Shown: positions 46,723-57,131, numbered from the stretch's first letter. The stretch: 64,000 nucleotides of DNA from Lachnospiraceae bacterium (GCA_022774505.1 JALFLW010000085.1:23728-87727), one strand, 5' to 3'. A program made the numbers and translations. The notes: generated by a model not told the origin, from the sequence alone.

Positions 46723-46755
46723 ATTATATGAGTATTTGAATAAGAATAATGTCAA
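46723..46755 (-). promoter_or_regulatory. spoIIG-type promoter with long spacer (probable Spo0A target)
   Basis: Perfect TTGACA (46750-46755) and perfect TATAAT (46723-46728) lie 21 bp apart on the minus strand. The B. subtilis spoIIG promoter also has both hexamers with an over-long spacer (22 bp) and needs Spo0A-P. A near 0A box (TTTGACA against TTCGACA) overlaps the -35. It gives a leader of about 50 nt before spoIIGA. Confidence 0.75.
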
Positions 46756-46769
46756 ATTCAGGCGAAATT

Positions 46770-46813
46770 AAAAAAAGTCGTGTCTGTCATCTCGACAAAA
46801 CACGACTTTTTTT
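46770..46813. terminator. Bidirectional terminator between the LtaS-like gene and spoIIGA
   Basis: Arms AAAAAAAGTCGTGT and ACACGACTTTTTTT with a ~16-nt centre that can itself pair (TGTC/GACA). A-run and T-run on both sides make it work in either direction; it closes the sulfatase gene on the minus strand and separates it from the spoIIG promoter. Confidence 0.9.
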
Positions 46814-46823
46814 CATAAGATCA

Positions 46824-48851
46824 CTATTTATTCAGGGATGTGTTCTTCCAACGGAGTATATTGCTGTAACTGAGCTTCACACTATCACCGTTCTGAACTT
46901 CAACCACAAAGGTATTTGGAACACGATCCGGTTCATATGCCTTATCTTTGTCATATTCCTTATCGGATCTTTCCGGTGTATCTTTTAACAAGATATGATT
47001 CTCATCAATCCACTCAGAATCCAGTTCTTTTCCGTCAAACCATACCTTACAATACGGTGTAAAATTCTCTCCGCATACAACAATCCCATCCTTTGTCCGC
47101 TGCACATCCTTCAGATTCAAAGGTTTTGTTCCCATTTTGAGATCACTTGCCTCAAACGGGATTTCCTGATCATATATATAATTTTCTCCATACAAAAGAT
47201 CATATTCCAGTGAACGAAGTCCCTCTTTGTATTTTTTGCTCTTATGATCTGTCTGCTGGTGATATCTTGTGATCATACCCTCATGTATTCCAACCTGATC
47301 TAAAACTTCAGAATAAAGCTGATATGCCTTGAGATCCTGATCCTTTACCTTTAATCCATAATTATTCCATATCACATACTGCGTCTCATACAGACTTCCG
47401 TCATTAAGATCATCGTCTGTCAGATCAAGGCTCGGCAGATGATCACCATATAATACAAGTATAGTCGGTCTTTTCCTTTTGCTTAGTTCATTTACCAGTC
47501 TGCCGATCATCTGATCTACTTCATTGATCTCATTAACATAATAGGTGTAGCTGTCTTCTTTTCCCTCCGGCGCATTATAAACCTTTATAGGATCTGCAGC
47601 GTCTGTCTTCACATCATTATATTTTCCATGACTCTGAACGGTAATGCCAAAGGTAAAATCCGGTTCTTTCGCAATATCCAGTGTCTTAAGGATTTCCTTC
47701 ACCATCACATCATCCTTCGCCCATCCATTTGGATTCAAGGTAATGTTGTTCATATATTCTACAGATGTGAAAGTATCAAATCCAAGATTAGAAAATACCT
47801 TATTTCTACCATAAAAAGTAGCTGTATTGTTGTGGACAGCATGACTGGAATAACCAAGCTTAGCAAGATCATTGCAGATACTCTCCGAGGTTTTGCTCTT
47901 CAGCACCGTTTTATATGGATATTCACTAACTCCGAAATCATGCTGGCTCATCCCTGTTAATATCTCAAATTCCGTATTTACGGTTCCTGCACCTACCGTA
48001 GGAACTGTAAGCTGTCCATTGGAATACTCTTTCTGAAGCTTGTGAAAATTCGGAAGCGGATCTCTCGAAAAACTGACCTTTTTCACATCACATATATCAA
48101 AAAATGACTCAAGCTGGATCATCACAATATCCGGCTTGACATCCGGTTCGTCAGATTCATTATCCTTTACAGACTTCCTGATCCCAGCCATCGATTCTTC
48201 CGAATAGTCCTCCGGCTTCTTGATCCCGGTATCAATAATGCTGTTTGCAAAGCAGTATACGAATCCGTAATTCTCATATGCCTCTGAAATATTTGTATAA
48301 TTCTCTGCCAATGCCTGGACAGAGGTGCTGGATTTATGCATTATGATGATTCCCGAAACAAGGATCAATACGACCATTGTAGACAACATATACGCTCTCT
48401 TTGTGGCATTTTTCTGAAAGCACGGTGTCTTTTTAAATAAGCATATAATGGAAATCACCATGATTGCAATGGCAAAAAAGATCATCACTACATTGAATGC
48501 CGTGAGATAATGACCGGATACACTGATTGCACTGCTTATGAGGGTAAAATCAACTGCCGAAAACGGTGTCACCCGGAAATGAAGTATGACATAATTTACA
48601 ATTCCAAATAAAAGCCATACGATAGAAATCAATGCTACCACAAATATTTCTCTGCGAAAATACATTGCTACGGACAATGTAAGCATAATGATCAAAACAT
48701 TAAATATAAATAAAAACGGCTTATCCAGCATGTATGCAAATGCTGAAAAAACTGACTTTCGATTCAGACCTTCAATCACCAGATCCAAGAGAACCGGCAA
48801 AAAAATATAAAAACAAATAAATTTTTTTATTCGAAGCTGCTTCTCTCCCAT
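46824..48851 (-). CDS. LtaS-like membrane sulfatase (phosphoglycerol transferase family)
   Basis: ~675 aa. Five membrane helices in the first ~190 residues, then an extracellular sulfatase-fold domain (PF00884) with metal/catalytic motifs IVMIQLESFFD, the nucleophile Thr in GAGTVNTEFEILTGMS and LYGDHLPSL. The C-terminal ~100 residues (VCGENFTPYCKVWFDGKELD) look like an extra beta-sandwich (IPT/TIG-like) domain not found in LtaS. ATG 48851 is set by AAGGAAGG. Likely adds glycerophosphate to a lipid or glycan; the polymer is not known. It lies next to an L,D-transpeptidase and an ABC polysaccharide exporter. Confidence 0.88.
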   Translation of the reverse strand: MGEKQLRIKKFICFYIFLPVLLDLVIEGLNRKSVFSAFAYMLDKPFLFIFNVLIIMLTLSVAMYFRREIFVVALISIVWLLFGIVNYVILHFRVTPFSAVDFTLISSAISVSGHYLTAFNVVMIFFAIAIMVISIICLFKKTPCFQKNATKRAYMLSTMVVLILVSGIIIMHKSSTSVQALAENYTNISEAYENYGFVYCFANSIIDTGIKKPEDYSEESMAGIRKSVKDNESDEPDVKPDIVMIQLESFFDICDVKKVSFSRDPLPNFHKLQKEYSNGQLTVPTVGAGTVNTEFEILTGMSQHDFGVSEYPYKTVLKSKTSESICNDLAKLGYSSHAVHNNTATFYGRNKVFSNLGFDTFTSVEYMNNITLNPNGWAKDDVMVKEILKTLDIAKEPDFTFGITVQSHGKYNDVKTDAADPIKVYNAPEGKEDSYTYYVNEINEVDQMIGRLVNELSKRKRPTILVLYGDHLPSLDLTDDDLNDGSLYETQYVIWNNYGLKVKDQDLKAYQLYSEVLDQVGIHEGMITRYHQQTDHKSKKYKEGLRSLEYDLLYGENYIYDQEIPFEASDLKMGTKPLNLKDVQRTKDGIVVCGENFTPYCKVWFDGKELDSEWIDENHILLKDTPERSDKEYDKDKAYEPDRVPNTFVVEVQNGDSVKLSYSNILRWKNTSLNK

Positions 48852-48886
48852 GATCAACCTTCCTTTACTTAATATTTTATCTTTCA

Positions 48887-48937
48887 AAAAATATACTACC
48901 GGAAAAGCAGTCTGACTGCTTATGCCGATAGTATATC
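48887..48937 (-). terminator. Long hairpin terminator after the L,D-transpeptidase gene
   Basis: Outer arms ATATACTACCGG and CCGATAGTATAT enclose an inner AAGCAGT/ACTGCTT stem with a CTG loop; on the minus strand it ends in six T residues. It lies ~80 bp after the L,D-transpeptidase stop. Confidence 0.8.
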
Positions 48938-49014
48938 ACTTTACATTTTATAATGCACGTTCTTTTTGTAATGGATTTCTTAATTTTTTGTAAACCACCT
49001 CAAAAAACGGCAGA

Positions 49015-50370
49015 CTAATGAATTGCTGCTCCTGAAACAGGCTTTGAAGCTTTGTGTTTGAAATAAGCAGTTATCTTTGTTTTATTTCCTGCCTGATCCT
49101 TCACTTCATATACTGTCCGGTATGTTCCATTGTTCTGCTTTGTCAACTTAATCTTAACATCCGAAGAACTAAGCTTAGAAACATTATCGGATACATGGAT
49201 CAATGAGCGAACATATTTCTTATTGATAACTGTCTTTGGTGCAACCTCATATGTTACTCCGTTTTTGACACCGGTAAGCTTTGGTGCAATGCCATCGACA
49301 TATGCTTTTGCTGTTACCCGGGTCATCTCGCTGGCATTCTGTGCACTGTAAACAATCTTGTAAATGCCCTTTTTCTGTTTTTTGTAAGCAACCTTTACAT
49401 ATTTGCCCGCAAGTTTTCTGCCTTTCTGCGTTACTGACACATTTTTCAGGGCTCTTCCCCTGGTCAGCTGACTGCCTGACTTCACGTAAATATCGGATAT
49501 TCCCTTCAGCTTCGGTGCCGGAAGCTTTGCCATAACCTTGACCTTTATAACCTTTTGCACCTTCCGTCCGATCTCATCTTTTAATTTGTAGATAACCTTA
49601 TAAACTCCCGGTTTTTGAGTATTGACTTTTTTGACGCTGTTTCCCTGATACCGAAAGGCTACTTTAATTCTTGATGTCGCATTATAACCTGTGGTATTTT
49701 TTGCGGAAATTCCCCTTTTGGCTGAAAAGCTGCCACCATAAGAAATTGTCTGACTCTTTGCACCGGAGATCACAGGCTTTTTCTTGTTCCATGGGTTCCC
49801 CGAACTCCATATATCCGTTGGATCCCATCCCGTAGATGTCGGAACCTTAATAGCCGCAGGCTTTCCCAGTGGTCCCGGATTTGAGGAATTGTATACCGTT
49901 ACCGGTGAACCGGACGGCACATTATCATAAATCCATTTTGCATCTGCCACACAGAGACGTACACATCCATGAGAAGCTGTAATTCCTAATTTATTATAAG
50001 AAGATGCCGAAAGAGATGAAGGTGTCTGTCGATAATACCATACAGAGTGAAACAGCACACCGCCATGTATCCTGGTACAATACTGTCCGTAACAAGGTCC
50101 CATCAGTGTATGCCAGCGCATCTTCTCTCCCAGCGGAAAAGTTCCGATCGGAGTAGCTGCTCCGGTAGAACAAGACATTGCCTTGACCGGTTTATATCTT
50201 CCGTTTGACTGCAGCTTATAGATCGTCACACAGTTTTGCTGTTTATTGATCTTTATCTTATAAGTTGATGCTGCACCTGCCTCTTTTGACACTCCTGCTA
50301 CACCGATACTTCCAAAAATCAATACCATCACCAATACAACACATTGAATCCTTCGAATACAATTTTTCAT
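49015..50370 (-). CDS. Secreted L,D-transpeptidase with Ig-like repeats
   Basis: Peptidoglycan 3-3 cross-linker or protein-wall attachment enzyme. ~451 aa. Signal peptide (VVLVMVLIFGSIGVAGV), a YkuD domain at about 35-165 with HGGVLFHS and the catalytic Cys in SHGCVRLCVADAKW, then two to three ~75-residue beta repeats (KPGVYKVIYKLKDEIGRKV, KKGIYKIVYSAQNAS, NNGTYRTVYEVKDQAGNK). ATG 50370 follows GGAGG. Forty nt after the ABC ATPase, so probably one operon with the exporter. Confidence 0.92.
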   Translation of the reverse strand: MKNCIRRIQCVVLVMVLIFGSIGVAGVSKEAGAASTYKIKINKQQNCVTIYKLQSNGRYKPVKAMSCSTGAATPIGTFPLGEKMRWHTLMGPCYGQYCTRIHGGVLFHSVWYYRQTPSSLSASSYNKLGITASHGCVRLCVADAKWIYDNVPSGSPVTVYNSSNPGPLGKPAAIKVPTSTGWDPTDIWSSGNPWNKKKPVISGAKSQTISYGGSFSAKRGISAKNTTGYNATSRIKVAFRYQGNSVKKVNTQKPGVYKVIYKLKDEIGRKVQKVIKVKVMAKLPAPKLKGISDIYVKSGSQLTRGRALKNVSVTQKGRKLAGKYVKVAYKKQKKGIYKIVYSAQNASEMTRVTAKAYVDGIAPKLTGVKNGVTYEVAPKTVINKKYVRSLIHVSDNVSKLSSSDVKIKLTKQNNGTYRTVYEVKDQAGNKTKITAYFKHKASKPVSGAAIH

Positions 50371-50409
50371 TTTCACCCTCCTGTTTTGGGTACAACCACC
50401 CTGATCAAT

Positions 50410-51150
50410 TTACTCCGTCATATTTTTATAAATTCTTGCCACTTTATCAACCGGTCCTTTAGCAACCAGATGACCACCATCCAGAATGATCGCTCTATCA
50501 CAGATTCTCTGTACCTGCTCAAGAGAATGCGATACAAAGAGCACAGTCACGCCCTTGTCAAACATGTCCATGATCTTTTTCTCACTTTTCCGGCGGAATT
50601 TTTTATCTCCCACAGATAAAACCTCATCCAGTATCAAAATCTCCGGCTCAACAACCGTAGCAATAGAAAATCCCAGACGTGATTTCATTCCGGAGGAGTA
50701 ATTTTTAATCGGTACATCAATAAATTCTCCCAATTCAGAAAAATCAACGATCTCATCAAATTTTTCATCCAAAAACTCTTTGGAATATCCTAATACAGCA
50801 CCATACAGATATATATTTTCTCTTCCTGTATATTCCTGGCTAAATCCTGCTCCCAGTTCAAGAAGCGGTGCCAGCTTTCCTTTTGTCTGTACTGTACCTG
50901 TCGTCGGCTTTAATACACCGGAAACAATCTTAAGCAGGGTACTTTTACCTGATCCGTTTAGACCAAGCACGCCCAGACGTTCTCCCTTTTTCACTTCAAA
51001 ATTAATCTCCCGTAAGGCCCAGAATTCATTAAAATGCAGATCTCTCTTTAAAAAACGGATCATATATTCCTTCAGATTGTCAACTCTGTCCTGACTCAGA
51101 TTAAATCGCATTCCTACGTTTTTTACCTTAATGGCAACATTATTCTTCAT
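50410..51150 (-). CDS. ABC transporter ATP-binding protein, polysaccharide/teichoic acid exporter (Wzt/TagH type)
   Basis: ~246 aa. Walker A GLNGSGKSTLLKI near residue 60, signature YSSGMKSRLGFS, Walker B EILILDEVLSVGD, H-loop FVSHSLEQV. The N-terminal part carries the RFNLSQDRVDNLKEYM element of this exporter class. It lacks the C-terminal carbohydrate-binding domain of O9a-type Wzt. ATG 51150 has GGAGAG upstream. Paired with the permease gene upstream. Confidence 0.9.
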   Translation of the reverse strand: MKNNVAIKVKNVGMRFNLSQDRVDNLKEYMIRFLKRDLHFNEFWALREINFEVKKGERLGVLGLNGSGKSTLLKIVSGVLKPTTGTVQTKGKLAPLLELGAGFSQEYTGRENIYLYGAVLGYSKEFLDEKFDEIVDFSELGEFIDVPIKNYSSGMKSRLGFSIATVVEPEILILDEVLSVGDKKFRRKSEKKIMDMFDKGVTVLFVSHSLEQVQRICDRAIILDGGHLVAKGPVDKVARIYKNMTE

Positions 51151-51219
51151 TGAACTCTCCATTTCTGCACTAATGCAACTTTATAGCAAATATCTCTGTA
51201 ATCTATTTACGGACATAAA

Positions 51220-52008
51220 TTACAGGTACAAAATGAAATCATCCTGTTTCTTATAGAAAAGTATCATCCCTATGATCAAAAGCACAACCGCAATCCCGGC
51301 AGAGATCACACAATAATGCATATTCATCGGAATGCCATACAATACGGAATTTCTAAAATTAGCAATACACATATATACCGGATTGATATTAAATACCCAT
51401 CCCTTTCCACTTTTGATGATCTTTTGAACCGGATAGAAAATAGCAGATGCATACATGATCAGCATACAGGCAACTCCCCAGATATATTCCACATCCCGAA
51501 AGAATACACTGAGTGTCGCAAGGATCAGGCTGGTTCCCAATGCCATGACAAACAGGATCACTAACGGGATCCATGCTTCTGCCAGATAAACCGTCGGCTC
51601 AACCCTCAAGACTGCTGAAACTCCAACCAATACTACCAGCGAGATCATGAAGATCAGGAAATTTGATATTACCGAAGATACCACATAGATATATTTTGGT
51701 ACATATACCTTCTTGATCATAGACGAATTGCCACTGACGGATTTTAGTCCTGCCTTCGTTGCCGACTGGAAAAAAGTAAAAAGCAGACGTCCTGTCAGAA
51801 CATATACAGGAAATTGCTTTGTTCCTTTATTAAAAAATGTACCAAATACAATGGTCAGGACAATCATTGTGAGCAGTGGCTCGATCAAAGTCCACAATAT
51901 TCCCAGATATGACCGCCGATATTTTAACTTAATATTCTTTTTTACCAATTCATATAATAAATTATTATATTTTGAAAAATTTCTGACAATCTGTTTTGTT
52001 TTTCCCAT
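51220..52008 (-). CDS. ABC-2 transporter permease, polysaccharide/teichoic acid exporter (Wzm/TagG type)
   Basis: ~262 aa with six membrane helices. N-terminal amphipathic start LYELVKKNIKLKYRRSYLGI then LWTLIEPLLTMIVL is diagnostic of TagG/Wzm; NPVYMCIANFRNSVLYG lies before the last helix pair. ATG 52008 has AAGGAT upstream and fits the predicted promoter, while the longest frame would begin at the transcription start. The exported glycan is unknown. Confidence 0.9.
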   Translation of the reverse strand: MGKTKQIVRNFSKYNNLLYELVKKNIKLKYRRSYLGILWTLIEPLLTMIVLTIVFGTFFNKGTKQFPVYVLTGRLLFTFFQSATKAGLKSVSGNSSMIKKVYVPKYIYVVSSVISNFLIFMISLVVLVGVSAVLRVEPTVYLAEAWIPLVILFVMALGTSLILATLSVFFRDVEYIWGVACMLIMYASAIFYPVQKIIKSGKGWVFNINPVYMCIANFRNSVLYGIPMNMHYCVISAGIAVVLLIIGMILFYKKQDDFILYL

Positions 52009-52110
52009 AAAATCCTTGCCTTTCCACATATTCTCTGCTCCCGGTCTCCGGGCAGTACAAATTACATATTTATGATTTTCTGCCTCCATATGACAGGACA
52101 CTCGGTGCTA

Positions 52111-52138
52111 ATTATAACATATGATGCCAAAAAGTCAA
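52111..52138 (-). promoter_or_regulatory. Sigma-A promoter of the ABC exporter operon
   Basis: Minus-strand TTGACT (52133-52138), 16-bp spacer, perfect TATAAT (52111-52116). Leader of about 95 nt to the permease ATG at 52008. Confidence 0.75.
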
Positions 52139-52204
52139 TTTATTGACCATTCAAAAATTTCAACAGGCACTACACCGCTGTTTTTAATGAAAGCTCTTTG
52201 CTTA

Positions 52205-52233
52205 TTGACCCCACTGTCTCTATATGTTAAAGT
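52205..52233 (+). promoter_or_regulatory. Putative sigma-A promoter of the plus-strand acidic protein gene
   Basis: TTGACC (52205-52210), 17-bp spacer, TAAAGT (52228-52233), about 60 nt before the ATG at 52293. Divergent from the ABC promoter about 70 bp away. Confidence 0.5.
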
Positions 52234-52292
52234 ACACTCATAGGAAGGGAATCTTATACTAAAAGCATCCCGTCGGAAAGGAAGTCTTTTCT

Positions 52293-52715
52293 ATGATACA
52301 GTTAAATCGTGAAGCCGGTATTTCCCAGAAATACGACGGCTCTTTAGATTATGGCATTGAAATGTACGATAATCTTCCCTACAAAAGAAATAGTGATGTA
52401 TGCAACGAAGGGGCCGTTGCCTTATATAGTGGTCATATCATTAAATATTATTTATGTAAAAATGAAAAGGATCCCTATCTCATCGACAATAAGGATGATG
52501 AGATCCAGCTGATCCTTCACCGTATCGGTGCTGAAACTGAAAAGCTGCGGAAAGAATCTTCTGAGCCTGAAGTGATCGAGGAGACGGACACAGAACTCAC
52601 CGATGAGCAGTTGCAGGCATTGACTACAGAGCAGGCCTCTGAAGATCCTCCAACTGATACAGGATCATCAACTCCTCCGGATGCTGTCAATCTGGACGAC
52701 ATTGAAGATTGGTAG
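52293..52715 (+). CDS. Hypothetical small acidic protein
   Basis: 140 aa. The N-terminal ~80 residues look folded (YDGSLDYGIEMYDNLPYKRN, GAVALYSGHIIKYYLCKN); the C-terminal ~60 are low-complexity acidic and Thr/Pro-rich, ending AVNLDDIEDW. No signal peptide or membrane helix. AAGGAAG precedes the ATG; codon pattern fits coding. I do not recognise the family with confidence. It is one of only two plus-strand genes in the window. Confidence 0.7.
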   Translation: MIQLNREAGISQKYDGSLDYGIEMYDNLPYKRNSDVCNEGAVALYSGHIIKYYLCKNEKDPYLIDNKDDEIQLILHRIGAETEKLRKESSEPEVIEETDTELTDEQLQALTTEQASEDPPTDTGSSTPPDAVNLDDIEDW

Positions 52716-52721
52716 AATTTT

Positions 52722-52768
52722 AATATGCATCAATGAAAAGGCTTATCCCGTTTTCATTGATGCATATT
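52722..52768. terminator. Convergent-gene hairpin spanning the MATE 3' end
   Basis: A perfect 18-bp stem (AATATGCATCAATGAAAA with its reverse complement) and an 11-nt loop. The right half is the last codons and stop of the minus-strand MATE gene; the left half is just after the plus-strand gene stop. No U-tract on either strand, so termination efficiency is uncertain. Confidence 0.7.
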
Positions 52769-54113
52769 CCCGTTTTCGTACAAAATAAAAGCAGATCATC
52801 TGCATAACAATTGTCAACATCCATGACACCGGATAAGAAATAAACAGAAAATCCAGTGCCCGGTGATATGGAAATATTCCGTATATCCATACAATCCTTG
52901 TTCCTACTGTACCGATCACGGAAAGAATCATCGGCACAGTGGAATGTCCCATTCCACGCAGTGCCCCCGGAAACAGATCCATAATACCACACAGAAAATA
53001 TGTCACTGTTGTATATAACATAATTTCTACACCACATGCTACAACATCTGCACTCTTTGTGTATACATGCAGCAATTGTGAGCCAAAAAGATAGGAACCG
53101 CCTCCCAGCAACAAAGAAACAACCACCGTTAGTCCAAGACAATCTAACAGTATCTTATCCATTCTTTTATATTTACGCACTCCATAATTCTGACTGGTAA
53201 AGCTCATACATGCCTGTGTAATGGAATTGACGGATACATATAAAAAGCCGAAGATATTATTGGCTGCCGCATACCCTGCCATGGCAACCGAGCCAAATGA
53301 ATTCACAGAGGACTGCAAAAGCACATTCGAAAAATTTATAATCGTACTCTGAATTCCTGCAGGTACGCCTACCTGAAAGATCTGCTTTACATAACGTGCC
53401 CTCATGCCAAGTCTTGAAAATCGAAGTTGATAACTTCCCTCTGAACGATACAGGCACCGCAGTACCAATACACATGATATCCCCTGTGAAATAACTGTCG
53501 CGATGGCAACGCCTGCCACACCCATCTGAAAACGGATAACCAGGATTAAGTTTAATACTACATTTGTCAAGCCTGACACAATCAAAAAAAACAGCGGACG
53601 CTTTGTATCTCCTACAGCTCTCAAAACAGCTGCCCCATAATTGTACAGCATAAAAAAAGGCATTCCTATAAAATAGATCCGCATATATAACGTAGAAAGA
53701 CTTAATACATTTTCCGGAGTCCCCATAAGCTCCAAAGCTCCCCTTGCAGCTGCAATTCCAATAATGCCCATTATTATACCGCTGATCGCGGCAAGAGTAA
53801 TGGCAGTATGTACCGTTTCAGACATTTCCTGATCCTTCCCGGATGCATAATATCTTGCGGCAAGCACATTTGCCCCCAGCGATATTCCTATAAAGAAATT
53901 TACAAATACATTGATAAGTGCCGTCGTAGAACCAACGGCAGCCAGAGCCTCACTTCCGGTAAACCGTCCTACCACAATGATATCCACCGCATTAAATAAC
54001 AGCTGCAGTATACCGGATAGCATTAATGGAATAGAAAAAGAAACCAGCTTATCCAAAATGGACCCATTACACATATCGATCTCATATTTATTTTTCTTTT
54101 GTTGTGTATTCAT
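52743..54113 (-). CDS. MATE family efflux transporter
   Basis: 456 aa, twelve predicted membrane helices in two bundles. Family features: LVSFSIPLMLSGILQLLFNA near residue 25, GRFTGSEALAAVGSTTALIN, and the second-half repeat GYAAANNIFGFLYVSVNSIT. Cation-coupled export of drugs or metabolites is the family role; the substrate is unknown. GAGG precedes the ATG. It has its own promoter 130-155 bp upstream. Confidence 0.92.
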   Translation of the reverse strand: MNTQQKKNKYEIDMCNGSILDKLVSFSIPLMLSGILQLLFNAVDIIVVGRFTGSEALAAVGSTTALINVFVNFFIGISLGANVLAARYYASGKDQEMSETVHTAITLAAISGIIMGIIGIAAARGALELMGTPENVLSLSTLYMRIYFIGMPFFMLYNYGAAVLRAVGDTKRPLFFLIVSGLTNVVLNLILVIRFQMGVAGVAIATVISQGISCVLVLRCLYRSEGSYQLRFSRLGMRARYVKQIFQVGVPAGIQSTIINFSNVLLQSSVNSFGSVAMAGYAAANNIFGFLYVSVNSITQACMSFTSQNYGVRKYKRMDKILLDCLGLTVVVSLLLGGGSYLFGSQLLHVYTKSADVVACGVEIMLYTTVTYFLCGIMDLFPGALRGMGHSTVPMILSVIGTVGTRIVWIYGIFPYHRALDFLFISYPVSWMLTIVMQMICFYFVRKREYASMKTG

Positions 54114-54122
54114 TTTTGTGCC

Positions 54123-54215
54123 TCACTTAATCAAATCTATTCTGTCCGATCCCACGGTTTTTCTGTCATGAAACAACTGCCTGTCTCTATCGCAACAGAT
54201 ATCTGCCGAGATCAT
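54123..54215 (-). other. Possible 30-aa leader ORF ahead of the MATE gene
   Basis: ATG at 54213-54215 preceded by AGGGGAG, 30 codons (ISADICCDRDRQLF near its start), with a TGA lying inside the GTGAGG ribosome site of the MATE gene. Very short, may be chance; no homologue known. Confidence 0.25.
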
Positions 54216-54240
54216 AACTCCCCTGCCAGTCTGCCGTATA

Positions 54241-54269
54241 AGAATAGCAGACCTGCATTATTTCGTCAA
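54241..54269 (-). promoter_or_regulatory. Putative sigma-A promoter of the MATE gene
   Basis: Minus-strand TTGACG (54264-54269), 17-bp spacer, TATTCT (54241-54246). Leaves a leader of about 120 nt to the ATG. Confidence 0.55.
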
Positions 54270-54311
54270 TGTATATAAAAAAATGTATATAAAAAACCCG
54301 AAATATAATTT

Positions 54312-54465
54312 ACTAAGATTTTCCACCCCCAAAACCTATATATACCCATAATACGTCTTATGTTCTGTTGCATGCAATAGCATTTTTCCTTTCCAAGCAC
54401 TTTTAAATCCGTGAGCTGTGTTTTTGCCCTTAGCTTCCCACTACGCTGCAAGCATTTTCCTATAC
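54312..54465. repeat. Dispersed noncoding repeat, copy B (long form)
   Basis: Relative of the 25237-25354 repeat, about 155 bp, between the enolase and MATE genes. Same ends (ACTAAG and ATTTTCCTATA) and same ATGCAATAGCATTTT core, plus an extra internal ~41 bp. It fills most of the 54114-54515 gap not occupied by the MATE leader; no gene is seen there. Confidence 0.75.
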
Positions 54466-54515
54466 GCTAAATAAGGCTAATGCATATCAAATATCCATCA
54501 GCCTTAACATCTTCT

Positions 54516-55823
<1,308 letters not shown>

Positions 55824-55857
55824 TCATTTTTATGTTATTGTCTGTAAATAGGCAGGA

Positions 55858-55863
55858 ATTATA
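55858..55863 (-). promoter_or_regulatory. Putative -10 element of the enolase gene
   Basis: A perfect TATAAT on the minus strand about 55 bp before the enolase ATG. No convincing -35 at the right distance, hence low confidence. Confidence 0.35.
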
Positions 55864-55914
55864 CCTGACGAAGCATAAATTTTTCATATTTTTTCAAATA
55901 CAAATGGTCTTTAC

Positions 55915-55959
55915 CAAAAAACAGATCCGCACCAAAATCAACTTTCAGTACGAATCTGT
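55915..55959 (-). terminator. Terminator of the hrcA-grpE-dnaK-dnaJ operon
   Basis: Minus-strand stem ACAGATTCGTAC with GTGCGGATCTGT (12 pairs including three G-U), 15-nt loop, then a T-run. Starts 15 bp after the dnaJ stop. Confidence 0.88.
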
Positions 55960-55973
55960 ATAAATCATCTCAT

Positions 55974-57131
55974 CTATTTCTTCTTTTTGCCAAAACGACC
56001 TTTTTTCTTTTCGGTATTTTCACCATTTTCCGCCTTGACATCCTGTTTTCCATACATAGCTTCGTTAAATTTTTTCAGAAGCTCTTTCTGTTCTCCGTTC
56101 ATCTTGGTTGGCACCTGTACGACTAATGTAACATAGTGATCACCTCTGACAGCCTTGTTACGAAGAGATGGAACACCTTTACCACGCAGACGGATACGGG
56201 TGTCTGTCTGCGTTCCCGGTTTTACGGTATATTCTACCTCTCCATCTACTGTCTTGATGCGCACATCCCCTCCCAGTGCTGCCTGTGCAAATGTAATCGG
56301 AGCAGAGGAATAAATATCCGTTCCCTGTCTCTGGAAGATTGGATGACGACTGACTGCAACCTCTACCAAAAGATCGCCTCTCGGACCTCCATTTACGCCA
56401 GGATCACCTTTTTCACGGATGCGGATACTCTGACCGTTGTCAATACCTGCAGGTACCGTCACTGAAATTTTACGCTTTCTTGTAATGTAACCGGAACCAT
56501 GGCAGTCCGGACATTTGTCCCGGATAATCTTACCTGTACCCCGGCAGTCCGGACATGTCTGAACATTTCTTACCATTCCAAACAGAGACTGCTGTGTAAA
56601 TACAACCTGTCCTTTACCTCCACACTTCGAACAGGTCTCCGGTGTGGTTCCTGCCTTGGCACCGGTACCATGACAGCTTGCACACTCATCCTGTAGTGGC
56701 AGATCCAACTCCTTCTCTGTACCGAAGCATGCTTCCTCAAAAGTAATACGGATCGTATGATGCAGATTCTGTCCTTTCATAGGACCATTATTCTGTGCAC
56801 GGGAACGACCTCCTCCGAAGAAATCTCCAAAGATATCTCCGAAAATATCTCCCATATCCATTCCGCTAAAATCAAAGCCACCGGCTCCACCGCCTGCACC
56901 ACCTTCAAATGCCGCATGTCCAAACTGATCATACTGGCGGCGTTTATCCGGATCACTTAACACACTATATGCTTCTGAAGCCTCTTTAAACTTTGCCTCC
57001 GCTTCCTTATCCCCCGGATTCATATCCGGATGATATTTTTTGGCCAGCTTTCGATATGCAGATTTTAACTCTGAATCAGAGGCACTCTTACTGACTCCCA
57101 GCACTTCATAATAATCTCTCTTCTCTGCCAT
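55974..57131 (-). CDS. dnaJ: Chaperone DnaJ (Hsp40)
   Basis: Co-chaperone stimulating DnaK ATPase. ~385 aa. J domain with the HPD motif in [14 protein letters not shown] near residue 33, a Gly/Phe-rich region, four CxxCxGxG zinc repeats ([32 protein letters not shown]), then the two beta-domains. A Lys-rich tail ends the protein. ATG 57131 has GGAGAG upstream. The 217-bp gap to dnaK is longer than elsewhere in the operon; I see no clear promoter in it. Confidence 0.97.
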   Translation of the reverse strand: MAEKRDYYEVLGVSKSASDSELKSAYRKLAKKYHPDMNPGDKEAEAKFKEASEAYSVLSDPDKRRQYDQFGHAAFEGGAGGGAGGFDFSGMDMGDIFGDIFGDFFGGGRSRAQNNGPMKGQNLHHTIRITFEEACFGTEKELDLPLQDECASCHGTGAKAGTTPETCSKCGGKGQVVFTQQSLFGMVRNVQTCPDCRGTGKIIRDKCPDCHGSGYITRKRKISVTVPAGIDNGQSIRIREKGDPGVNGGPRGDLLVEVAVSRHPIFQRQGTDIYSSAPITFAQAALGGDVRIKTVDGEVEYTVKPGTQTDTRIRLRGKGVPSLRNKAVRGDHYVTLVVQVPTKMNGEQKELLKKFNEAMYGKQDVKAENGENTEKKKGRFGKKKK

